Source: Selaginella tamariscina
Lineage: Eukaryota; Streptophyta; Lycopodiopsida; Selaginellales; Selaginellaceae
Direction of reading: 5' to 3'
Assembly (NCBI GenBank): GCA_003024785.1
Contig: PUQB01000252.1
Span: forward strand, 1-64,000
Length of the DNA stretch: 64,000 nt
Within the stretch, counting starts at the first letter, position 1. Each line of letters begins with the position of its first letter. Below, piece after piece: positions 22,588 to 32,896 of the stretch. The position numbers and the translations under genes were made by a program. Below the pieces are notes generated by a model. The model did not search any database. It was not told where the DNA came from and saw nothing but the letters and a program-made list of their open reading frames with translations.

Positions 22588-25500
22588 CCAGAGCCTGAAT
22601 TGTGCGCTCCGATTGTCCATCTGTTTCAGGATGATGTGCAGTAAACAGCTTCCCGGTGATCCGATAGGATCTCGCCTCCGAAGCCGAAGTGAACTGGGGA
22701 CCTCGATCAGTGACAAGTTCATCAGGAAGACCATGAAGGCGGAACACCCCCGGTACACCAGATCTGCAGCATCAGGACCTGAACATGTCTTGTTGCAGGG
22801 AACAAAGTGCGCCATCTTAGAGAACCGATCAACAATGACTAGGACAGCATCAAACCCTCTAGAAGGCGGTAAATCCGTGAGGAAATCCATGGTGATGGAT
22901 GAATGGCCGCTGAGCAATAGGAAGAGGCTGTAGTAGTCCAACCGGTCGATGACGAGGAAGCTTTGTACTGCTGGCACATGTCACAAGATCGCACAAATCT
23001 CTCAACATACACGCGAAGCCGAGGCCACCAGAACACCCATTGTACCAGCTCGATCGTCTTTCGAATGCCAAAATGTCCTGCAGCTGTGTTGTCATGGCAG
23101 TGTTGGACAGCTCGCAACCTCAGTTCTCCGTCCGGAACATAGATTTGGATGTGGTGGTACAGCAACCCATTATGAAGATGGAAAGCAGCATAATCTCGTA
23201 GTTGTGACCCTGAAGACAATGGCTGAACTCGTCGAACATGTGCAAGGACATCACGAGCAAACTCGTCTTGAGGGAGATTTTCTCGGATTAGATCCAAAAA
23301 AAGTGTCAACTGGAGCAGAAGAACGGGAAAGCGCGTTTACCAACAACTGGTCGGAGCTCAGGATGACTTGTTCTTGTTGATCAAATCGGATTTCACCTGG
23401 TACTGGAGCTAGGTAACTGCGACGAGATAAGGCATCTGCTTTGCCATTTAGACGACCGGGACGATGAATAATCACGTATCGGAACCGGGACAAAGACTGT
23501 GCCCATCGCGCCTGACGTCGATTGAGAACTCGTGCTGTTGCCCAGTACTGGAGGTTCTTGTGATCACAATACACCTTAACCACATGCGGGGAACCTTCAA
23601 GGAATCTGCGCCACTCCTCAAAGGCATCGACGATCGCCAGCAGCTCCTTGTTGTAGACATCGTAGTTGATCTCAGGTGCAGTGAACTTGCGGGAATGGAA
23701 AGCAATGGGAAGAAGATGATCTGGACCTTCCTGGGACAACACTCCACCAATGGCGAAGTCAGAGGCATCAGCTTCCACGAAATATGGCTTCGCAGGGTCA
23801 GGATGGATAAGAACAGGTGCCGAGGTGAACGCCTTCTTTAGGAACTCGAACGCCTCCTCAGCCTCAGAGGACCAGACAAATGGAACATCCTTGCCAGTCA
23901 ACTTCGTCAATGGCAATGCAATCTTGGAGAAATCCCGAACGAAACGTCGATAGAAGTTCGCAAACCCGAGGAAACATCGAACATCACGAACATTTGATGG
24001 TCTCTCCCACTCCAATACAGTCCGGACTTTTGCAGGATCCATGTGAACACCTTCAGCTGAAATGATGTACCCCAGGAACTCGACAGACTGCTGACTGAAA
24101 GAGCACTTCTCCAACTTGGCAAACAAGTGGTGCTTCCGGAGCCTCTCCAAGACTAACCGTACATGCCGTTCGTGTTCTTCTCGAGTCTTGGAAAATATCA
24201 GGATGTCGTCTAGGTACATGATGACAAACAAATCCAAGAAGTCCCGAAAATATCGTTAGCCATGTGCTGGAACACAGCAGGTGCATTTGTCAGGCCGAAC
24301 GGCATTACTACGTACTCGAAATGTCCGTAGCGTGTACGGAAAGCTGTTTTCCACTCGTCCCCTTCTCGAATTCGGATGAGATTGTACGCTCCTCTTAAAT
24401 CGATCTTTGTGAAGTACCGGGCACCAGAAAGACGTTCGAGCATGTCGGAGACGAGCGGGAGAGGATACTTGTTTGGAATGGTGACCTTATTCAGATCTCG
24501 GTAGTCCACCACGAGCCGGAGACTTCCATCCTTCTTGAAACAAAGAATACTGGAGCACCAGCCGGTGATCGCGAATGACGGATAAATCCGGTGACAAGAT
24601 TCTCCTCAATGTATTTCCTCAATGTCTCCAACTCTGTTGGTGAGAGACCGTAAATGGGACCGGAGGACGGCTGCTTACCCTCAACGAGATCGATAGGACA
24701 GTCGTACTCACGGTGCGGTGGCAAGGCAGAAGCTTTCTTTTTGTCGAAGACGTCTGCGAAATCGGCATACTGCTATGGTAAGGCAGGAGGAACAGAAACA
24801 TCCTTAGCAGAGTAGGGATAGACTTTATCGCGAACACGGATGCTGGGTCATGTCGGCTATCTTTCTTGAACTGCTTCAAGGTGATATGCGAGACTCGAAG
24901 TGGAGGAGGAACTGGAACAGGATCGGAATCAAAGAGTGTGGCTGGAGTTGAAACAGCTGGGAAACTGTTCATGAAACGTTCTCTCCAACCAGATCCACCA
25001 ACTCGATCCACGGCAAACCAAGGATAATCGTAGAGTCTGGAATAGAAACAACACTGAAGGAGATGTTGCACACAGCACCGCAAGCAACGACCTCAACAAC
25101 TCCGTGTCATTTTACCGCTCCAGATTTGATATCTCGTCCATCAACGACCCGTACAGAACCAGGAGTCTTCAAAGGATGTAGACGGATCCCGTGCCTGACA
25201 GCAAAATTCTTGTCGATGAAATTTGCGTTCGCTCCGCTATCCACCAAAGCTTTACCAGAGAACTCCACCTCTGGTGTCTTCAGCTGCACCGAACATGGAA
25301 CGGCTTGCACACCTTCGTGGATGGAATGGATCCAAGATGAGGAAGGAAGATGTTATGAGTGAAGAGCCTTGAGGAACATGAGTTGTTCCACGGCAATCCT
25401 ATTCGGGCTGGATCTTCTCGTTTCCCGCAGACAGCAAGGGCCACTTCACGAGCTTGTTTTGGACGTCGATGACAATTCTCCAACTTGTGGTACGGGTCCC

Positions 25501-26405
25501 CACAGTACAAACAAAGCTTGTACTGAATCCGCTTCTGACGTTCGTTGGCAAAAGCTTGCCTCGGCGTGATCGCCCTAATTCCATCGGGGATGGTTCTACT
25601 GAGGAAGATGATGAATCAGCAGATGAGGGAACAGGGACTGCAGAAATGGAAGAAGACGGCACCAAGAAGAAAGAAGGATGCCGACGTTCTTGTTTTTGCT
25701 CGATCAACCGGTTGTCACAACGAATTGCCAACTCGATCATGCTGGTGAGGGTTTCCGAAACCGCAAAATTCAGCAACATGTCTTTGACCTCGTCCTGCAA
25801 CCCCGACCAGAAAACCTCCTTGAGAGCACGATCTCCCCATGTGACATCACAAGCAAGAAGTTGAAACTTCGATGCGTACTTGCTACCGACATACCCCCTT
25901 GGTGAAGCTGACGGAGTTTGGTGATGGCAGCACTCTCACGATCCACGTCACTGAACATCGCCGTGAACCGTTCCACAAACTCGTCAAAATTCCCAAGGAT
26001 CGGATCATTGTTCTCCAGCAAGGCTGAGAACCATGAAAGAGCAGAACCAGAAAGTAGCGACCCGATCAATCCAACCTAATGGGTTCTGTGCTGTAGCGCC
26101 TCGGCTGCATCACGATCCGCAGATAAACTTGATTGAAAAACCTTGGAACTTCGATCGGGTACCATCAACTTTTCGGGCATGCTGATCTTCGGCTCTGGAG
26201 AATTCGCACGCTGTCGGAGCTGATCATTCTCCAGATGTAGTTGTTCGAGCTGCTGCTGGAGGGCAGCAACTTGCTCATGAAAGCATGCTCGGACATGATG
26301 AGTCGAAGAAGAAAAAATCAAAAAGAAAAAAGAGAAGAAAATCAGAAAAGAAAAAGAAAAGAAAAATTGAAAAGAGAGAAAGAAAGAAAATGGGATCAAT
26401 GACAA
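22134..26405 (-). pseudogene. Gypsy gag-pol polyprotein, frames broken
   Basis: Reading leftwards: a coiled coil (EQVAALQQQLEQLHLENDQL, about 26240), gag core (ALSWFSALLENNDPILGNF, FWSGLQDEVKDMLLNF), zinc knuckle (YCGDPYHKLENCHRRPK, about 25490), protease (ALVDSGANANFIDKNF, about 25250), RT ([33 protein letters not shown] near 24210), RNase H (PYFVEADASDFAIGGVLSQ, CDHKNLQYW), then integrase with [32 protein letters not shown] and a GDQVWLL...RLGPFRI tail. The RT/RNase H frame is long and intact (23251-24237). Breaks lie between gag parts near 26070 and 25770, within RT near 24210-24520, and in integrase near 22900-22560. The tail has the layout of chromoviruses, but no chromodomain can be confirmed. 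Confidence 0.85.
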
Positions 26406-26443
26406 GCGAAAAGAAGTTTGTCACTACCTAGAATTATTCAAAC

Positions 26444-26995
26444 TGTCACGACCTTGTGCAAAGGACGAAACCTTTAAACAAGGGTGGAACCTTGAAAGGA
26501 GGAGATTGTATTCAAGAAAGAAATGAATACAAAATGAAACACAAGGCCGAAGACTAGTGTTGAATGATTCTGAGAAACCTGGAACTGAAACCCTGTTTAT
26601 ATATCTAAGGTCCTGAGGATTATATGGTCCACAACTGGTCTGGAATGTGTGATCCACAACTGGTCTGGAATGTGTGGTCCACACTGGTCTGGAACATGCG
26701 TATGAATGTACGCCTTGCTGTTGATGGTGTAGTTTAGCATCCAGGATCATACGGACCAATTGGTTAACACATTTGTATGTTAGCCAAAAGGTTTCGGGTT
26801 CAAGTCTTATGAAAGGCAAAAAATATTCAGAATCTCTCTCTCTCACACATACCAAACAACATTACACATATATAAATACACACACACATATTTATATATG
26901 TGTAATCCCATGATCCTTACAATACACAAACAACATTACACATATATAAATACACACACACATATTTATATATGTGTAATCCCATGATCCTTACA
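26444..26995 (-). repeat. Gypsy LTR, upstream copy in coding sense, with microsatellite expansion
   Basis: Matches 20964-21345 up to GAAAGGCAAAAAAT. Instead of the short end seen in the other LTR there are about 165 bp of CT/CA/TA repeats containing two copies of an 80-bp unit that ends CCCATGATCCTTACA (26920 and 26995). The end chosen here gives ATCCTTACA identity with the other LTR and an ATACC target copy. An end near 26828 with no target duplication is the alternative. Confidence 0.6.
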
Positions 26996-27000
26996 ATACC

Positions 27001-27233
27001 CATATTCAAAATCTCTCTCTCTCACACAGACACATCACAACAACATTACAACACATACACAACATATATGAGCACATACACAAACAACATTACACATATA
27101 TAAATACACACACACATATTATATATGTGTTGTTGTTTGTGTTGTCTATATATATTGATAGGCATACATATATAGTAAATGTGTGTCCATAAATTAAAAC
27201 AACTCACACACACACTTTCAGTTGTTGTAATTG
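27001..27233. other. Remainder of cargo intron 1 (CA/TA-rich)
   Basis: CT, CA and TA repeats, including another copy of the AACATTACACATATATAAA unit found in the Gypsy LTR expansion, end in a CTTTCAG...TTGCAG acceptor at 27233. No coding signal is seen. Confidence 0.6.
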
Positions 27234-30200
27234 CAGAATGAGGCAAAGGCAAAGAGGCAAGAGAGTAAGAGACTGCGAGATAAATACAAGACTTTGACAC
27301 TTCAGGAACATATCGTCCAAGAAGCTCTTGCAGATATGGCTCCAAAACCTCGTGGCAAGAAAGGAGGCCGAGGAGCCAAGCAACAACTGCAGCGCGAAGA
27401 GATGATGCCGACGAACAATGAACCTGTGGATAGTTCGCAAGTCATTGATGAACATGCTGTGGTGAGTGAATGGATGCCTAGAAATAGGGAGATCGCAGGA
27501 AGCTCTGCAGAACACGGTAATGCAGAGGAAGTACCGGACATTGATCTTGGTAGTAAAGTTCAAGAAGAGGAAACTGGATGCTCCTAGGATGTTGCAGAAT
27601 CATATGCAATTCCGGAGGCTGACACTTGAGGCTCCATCCAAGCTTCTTCGGATCTTGTTATTCGGTATGACACGGATATTGACACATCGCTACAAGGACG
27701 AGACCACTACGTTCCAGTTGAGCTTGGCGAGCCTCCGCGTATCCCGGTTCACAGGTTGCTCCCACACCAACGTTTGAGGAATGTCACTAAGGACGGCGTG
27801 AAAGACCTTGTTGGATGGATTAGAGCTGAAGGATTTTACCAGGAGACGTCAGTGTTCACCTTATCTTTCGGACCACAGCTGAGTGCAGACGAACGCCGAA
27901 GTTGGAATGAGTCAGAAGCACAGGTCGATAAGAGTTTGAAGCGGATTTGCATAAGCCAGCATTTTCTGCATGTATCGGTTTCTGAAAGATGCAAAGTTTT
28001 GGTGTGGGATGGGAATCATCGTCGGGTTGCTTTGAACACTTTGCTTGCTGAAGAGCCAGGTTTGAAATGGACTTTGCGTGTACGTGCAACACTCATAGCA
28101 TCCACAGCGCAGAGGAGAAGAGACTAATCGCTGCTTGCAATCGGTTGAATGAGTAAGTGACTTGTTTGTTTCATTATTTAAATACTAAATAAATGTTGTT
28201 TTGTTTTGCAGAGCAACTGCTCGTGTGGTTCCTACAACAATCATTCACACCTTGCAGTTCTTACGGAATTGTTGTGTGAAGTCTGCAGATCTTTCTACCG
28301 ATCATGTTCTTCGCGGATGCCGGAGGAAGATAGAAAAGCTGTGGAAGTGTGGAGATCGAACAGAAAAGAAGACGTTTGGTACGAGTATCCAAAGACGACA
28401 TTGGTGAAGATTTTTTGGGAGGTAATCTTTTCTTCTTCTTTTGATTGTTTTTTGATTTTCGGTTTCTTTTGCAGAATCAACTGAAACAAAACGCTACAAA
28501 ACTTGCGAACAGAAAACCAAACCAGACAGAATCTCAGATCCTCTCCAGCGTTTACAAGACATTCACAGTTCGGATGAACAAATTCCTCACCATTGCTGAT
28601 CCGGCGGTCGGCGAAGATTGGTTCAAGGCGATCACAGATATCACTATCAAACCATCAACGAAGCAAATAACTCTGGAGAAGCTTCAAATGCTCGCGAAGT
28701 CCCAGCTTCCTTCCAACGTCAAGGTTGATATCCTTGGAAGCTTGTGCACATTCAAGAACGTGGCGTTCTTGAGAAGCTGGTGAACATGACGGAGAAAGAC
28801 AAGAAGGAAGGTGTCACCGGCTGGCCTGACAAGGACTTCATCAAGTTTTTGCACATCTTTACTTACTGGTTCCAGGTAATTTAATATTTATATTTTTCAT
28901 TTTTATTCGTTTTATCGTGCCAGGTCGGGAGGCAGCTAAAGAGCTTTTGGTCAGCATGTAGAGGAGTTCATGGCATGGTATACGAAGATGCACAATGAAA
29001 TTAAGTTGGATATGTACCAGAACATGCTCGAGAACAAGGAGTTCGGTGCGACAATTCCACCTCGACTATTTGAGCTGGAAAAATCTGCAAAAAGAATGGC
29101 ATTCAGGCAAGTTTTTTTTTTTTCTTTACAGATTTTTATCTATTTTTGCAGGTTTTTAAAATGGAAAAACGATGCACTCCCTGAAGATTTCAAAAGTGGA
29201 TGGATGTTACCAAGGATTCTAGCATGTGGAGCCGGTTGTTACGTGATATCAGTGATTACGAAGTGGAACACTGTCCTTTCTGGCTGGATTTCCTTCCTGG
29301 TGACTGTCCCGAATGGGAGATGGCCAGCTATAAGATACACAAGGATGATCGGCGAGAGCTATTATGGAAGAACGACAGTGCTGCAAGGAAGCTCCATGTG
29401 AAGATGGATATCAGGTATGCTAGATCGGCGAGCAAGGTCAGCAAGGGACAAGCTTCTTCTTCAGCCCCATCCTTCATCTCGGCTGGATTGGAAGAAGATG
29501 ATATGTTGAGGATGGTGATGCCTGAGAAGGGAAATGGAAGCTGGGAAATCATTCATGCAGATTCAGAGAACCTTGCAGTCCAGTACTTCAAAGCCGGAAG
29601 GCCTTTTCCGTCGGATTGAAGGAGCTTGAGGATTGGATCGTGAGTCACAAGTCAAGTTGGACTATTCATGTGTTTGGTGCGAAGCCTCCACCAAAATGCA
29701 TCCAGGGAGCTGTTGATCTCGTTGTCATCGACCCGCCTACCGGATGCGTTGCTGAGGCAGGCGGGATGGTGGATCAATACACGAAGTTCTCGGATGCTTT
29801 GCTGAAAACTTGGTGAACCTTGCTTTCGGGATATTAGACAGAGCTGGCCATGTGGTGTGTTTGTGCTACCGGATGATGTTCCAGCTTTGAAGAACACTGC
29901 AGAAACTTGCAAGCTAAAGTTTCTGCAGATGAGTTATGTGCACACGACAAGGTCATGGGGATACCGTTTCTCTAGAAAGGTAATTCTTCTTTTTGAGAAT
30001 GTCATTTTTTAATGTTTTTTTTTCAGGAAAGCATCATTGCCATGTGTATTTTTGGTTCCCCCTACTCTAAGGTTGCCAAGAACAAGGAGATCTTGGACAC
30101 TCGCTACACTCTTCTTTTGATGAGCCAGAAGATTTCCAACTCCCATGGTATAATGTTGTTTGTTATTTCTCATGTTCTAATATTGTAACTTTCAGGATTT

Positions 30201-30848
30201 CAATTGGCCCGAAATCTCCCAAGTTGTTTGCGATGCTAGTGGAGAAGCTCACAAAGCCTGGTGGAACTGTCGTGGATCTAACAGTGGGAACCGGTGCTAG
30301 TATTCTTGCAGCTTTTCACACAGGGAGACATGGTTATGGAATCGACATCAACAAGGATCTGGTTTTAGCAGCCAGAGATGTCTTCAGGAAGGTCATTCCA
30401 AGTGTTACAGCAGCTGAAGGTGGTGGGGATGATCAAGTTGTTTCCATGATTACTCCTTTTGATGAGTGGAAGAGGGCCATGGAAACAGAAGCACAGGATT
30501 TGCCTTTGGCTAGCGACAACGATGGAGACCAGGATCCGCCTTCTCGAAACGACGAGGATGTTGTTACGAGAAGTCCGTGGAGCACAACGACGAGTCATCA
30601 GATGAGTCAGCAGAAGAGAGATCATACGAGTCATCAGATGATGAGTGAGATTTGTTTTATCATTTCTTTGGTTTTAAACTTTAATATGTTTTCAGTATTG
30701 TTTACCAGACTACGCTAATCAGATGGCAAAGAAAATGGTTGAAGAGTTCGAAGTTTACGACAGACAGATTTTGGAGAAACGTTCACGACACCGTAACAAT
30801 GCATTCATTAACGACGAGGCACTGGCTGGTGGAAACGAGTCTTCATGA
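27234..30848 (+). CDS. ParB-like domain fused to beta-class N6/N4 DNA methyltransferase
   Basis: Predicted nuclear protein of MULE element 2. Reading begins after the acceptor at 27233; the first ATG in that frame is 27336 (MAPKPRGKKGGRGAK, a basic tract). From about 27700 a ParB-like domain reads IPVHRLLPHQRLRNV, LVGWIRAEGFY and KVLVWDGNHRRVALNTLL. A helical middle follows (KKEGVTGWPDKDFIKFLHIF). The methyltransferase has motif IV VVIDPPTG (about 29728), GHVV near 29850, then motif I TVVDLTVGTGASILAAF with GRHGYGIDINKDLVLAARDV (30265-30380). Motif IV before motif I is the beta-class order typical of bacterial modification enzymes (PF01555). The usual aromatic residue after DPP is Thr here. 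Introns are T-rich (near 28152-28210, 28422-28474, 28876-28923, 29110-29151, 29981-30028, 30149-30196, 30652-30700). Frame slips near 27590, 28290, 28770, 29175, 29618 and 29815. Stop TGA at 30846. Confidence 0.75.
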
Positions 30849-31034
30849 TTGAGTTATGTTTTTATTGTAATTTTTATTTAGTTTGATGCGGTATTTATAT
30901 AAAAATATAATTATAGTTATAAATATAAATATTAAAAAAATAAAAACATAAATATAAATATAAATATATAAATATATATGTCAGATTAACCCCCAAATTT
31001 GTGAAACTTTGACACATTACCGTGCCGCCATGAT
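30849..31034. other. AT-rich spacer before right end of element 2
   Basis: A gene-free AT-rich stretch with repeated ATAAATATAAATAT, like the spacer inside the left end (16340-16460). It ends in a GC-richer GCCGCC...CCGCCCGCCGCACC block that leads into the terminal repeat. Confidence 0.5.
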
Positions 31035-31105
31035 TGCCCGCCCGCCGCACCAGAATATTCTTTATACAAAACGAATATTCTATACGGAATGGAATATTCC
31101 AATAT
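31035..31105. repeat. Right terminal inverted repeat of MULE element 2
   Basis: CGCCGCACCAGAATATTCT is the near-perfect reverse complement of the left inner repeat near 16307-16325. It is followed outward by CGAATATTCTATACGGAAT and GGAATATTCC, matching the ATTCCGTA and GAATATTC blocks of the left end. The exact outer edge is uncertain by about 10 bp. Confidence 0.65.
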
Positions 31106-31975
31106 GATGGAAATCAGTACGCTCGGCAAATGCGCTCGAGGAAATGTCAAAACCCTTTTTTTCTGTCTTGTCTTCCCGTGGACCTCATGGAAATGTGTGA
31201 TAGGGATGGAGAACAGCATACGAGCATTTGCACTTCGAAATGGCAAGCAGGGCAAGAGCCGTGATGCGAGGAGTCCTTGGAAGTTGCTAATTATCTCAAA
31301 GCCATGGAGCTGCTCTGCAAGAGAAAACATTGGCTTCTCACGAACCTCCTGTCGCCAACGCTCAGCGTCCTTGTGAATTTCATCGGCCTACACTACTCGC
31401 TTGTCCATCTAAGAATCCAGATCGTAAAACCTCTAGATACATGTCTGTTCTCGTCCAGGATGATGCTGTAAAGAAGGCTCTTGTGAGCAGCCACATTTCG
31501 GACAGACACATTTGCCTGAGATGGTGGAGCTTGGGCGGCTGGTCGAATGGATTCCGCAGGACATGAAGATTGCCGTCGTTGTACGAACTAGCTCACCCTC
31601 AACAACAGTTCCTGTTCAAGGTCATGGAACGAGGAATCGTCCACGAGGTGCTTTGTGTACAGATTTCTGCACATATTAAGACGAGCGCCTGGGTATGCAT
31701 TAATAAGCATATATAATTAAATTGTAAATATATTTCAGCATTTTAAAATCTCCGTTTTGTAGTTGTTTTTGTTTCTGAATTTGTTTTTTTTCTTGTTTTT
31801 GTTTTTCTGTTATTTTTGTTCTTTTCTTTTCTTTTTTTTTTTTCAAATCAGCGAGTTGGAACTTTCGACCCGTGGAAATGGACATTTTTCCATTCCACAG
31901 TGTGGATCAATCTGTTGCGATTCCACACGCGAGTCTCATTATACATTTTGATGGTCACGGTGTTGGATCAGCCTG
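31106..31975. other. Stretch without a recognised gene
   Basis: Short plus-strand frames (31089-31376, 31330-31566) look more coding-like than chance but match no family I recognise. 31745-31850 is a T-rich tract (TTTTTGTTTTT repeats) with a downstream TTTCAAATCAG acceptor-like end. Possibly remnants of a small spliced gene. Confidence 0.3.
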
Positions 31976-32425
31976 GTAAAAGTTAAACATTTCTAAGAAT
32001 CAGCCATATACACAACAAACACTTCCCTTTTACGTTTTTTCAGAGTGGACGAACAGGACAGAACAACGATTATGCCGACAAGTTGATAACGAGAATAGTA
32101 AAATCAATTTTTGGGGTAAATACCAAACGTACGAATGCTTGTGTTTGGAATGAGATTTTCATATGAAAAGCTGCGAGAGATCTCTCCAGGGCCTTGGGAG
32201 GAAGCCTAAAAGGAGTGATATGCACTTCTATAATTTTAAAGATGAAGTATCCTCAGTGGATAGGCTGCCGTCCACAATCTTGCTTGGGTTCTCTCGCAGC
32301 TTTTCGTATGAGAATCTCATTCCAAACACAAGCATTCGTGTTCGTCCACTCCCAAAAAACATAAAAGGTAAGTGTTTGTTGTGTATATTGGCTGTTTCTC
32401 AGAAATGTTCAAGTCTTTAACTTTA
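31976..32425. repeat. Fold-back (inverted repeat) element, about 450 bp
   Basis: The left arm (about 31976-32180) and the reverse complement of the right arm (about 32285-32425) share long blocks: CATATACACAACAAACACTT versus AATATACACAACAAACACTT, AGTGGACGAACA, and ATGCTTGTGTTTGGAATGAG followed by CGAAAAGCTGCGAGAGA or a one-base variant. The left arm has about 80 bp extra between AGTGGACGAACA and CGAATGCTTG. The outer ends read GTAAAAGTTAAA and TTTAACTTTAC. No coding capacity, so a non-autonomous fold-back or MITE-like element is likely. Confidence 0.75.
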
Positions 32426-32896
32426 CAAATTGGTGACATTCCTCTTATGTGGAGAAGCCCTGCAGCCAGTCATCGAATTGTATACCCCTCTTTCCAAGGG
32501 TCAGGAACTCATTGAATGATGGAAATACTAACTTCCTCTTACGTCGTCCGGTGTTGATGGCATCTTCTCAAAATTAGAGCTTGATATGAAGCTTTCGATG
32601 TCCACTTGATCTCTTTTGGCACGTTGTGGAAGCTATAAAGTTGTTTATCTCATTTTTATATATTTTCATATACAAAATGCTTTTGTGTGGTTGATGCTTC
32701 ACATTAATTTTGACAATTTTTTACATAGTTTAGTACGAGATGTTTATACATATAAGCATATAAAAGTTAACTTTATTTTTAGTTGAATGCAGACAAATTG
32801 TGAGTATACCAAAATCAGTTTACAAATACATTAAGGCGCATTATATCTTAATTAATGCACACGCACAGTAGTTTTCTCATTTATTTGATATAGTTA
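32426..32896. other. Gene-free stretch
   Basis: Mostly AT-rich sequence from about 32640, with nothing I recognise. It includes the 3' flank of the minus-strand ORF that ends at 32897. Confidence 0.4.

Larger units (their letters stand above)
20964..26995 (-). mobile_element. Ty3/Gypsy LTR retrotransposon inserted in element 2
   Basis: Direct repeats starting TGTCACGACCTTGTGCAAAG at 20964 and 26444 are the LTRs. In the coding (minus) sense each begins TGTAAGGAT and ends GGTCGTGACA, the usual TG...CA form. The pentamer ATACC occurs immediately left of 20964 and at 26996-27000, consistent with a 5-bp target duplication. The internal part encodes gag, protease, RT, RNase H and integrase on the minus strand. 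The LTRs are 399 and about 552 bp; the extra length is a microsatellite expansion near the outer end of the right copy. No clear primer-binding site next to 26444 was recognised. Confidence 0.8.
16195..31105. mobile_element. Mutator-like element 2, with ParB-methyltransferase cargo, split by a Gypsy insertion
   Basis: Order: left TIR, AT-rich spacer, minus-strand MULE transposase (16490-19678), divergent promoter and first exon (19679-20346), intron 1 interrupted by a Gypsy element (20964-26995), plus-strand cargo gene (27234-30848), AT-rich spacer and right TIR (31035-31105). Without the Gypsy insertion the element is about 8.9 kb. The left half matches element 1 nearly base for base; the right half does not. 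The paired ends on both sides of the cargo gene support treating transposase and methyltransferase as one mobile unit. Confidence 0.65.

Noticed and set aside
26076-26405. Membrane protein (Phe/Ser-rich start on the minus strand)
   Set aside because: The hydrophobic run comes from an A/G-rich tract on the plus strand; the following coiled coil belongs to Gypsy gag, so the run is probably untranslated leader.
27234-30848. Bacterial or phage contamination as source of the methyltransferase
   Set aside because: The coding parts are separated by several short T-rich introns with GT...AG ends, and the locus is bounded by the same terminal repeats and leader exon as a plant-type MULE, so it is integrated in a eukaryotic genome.
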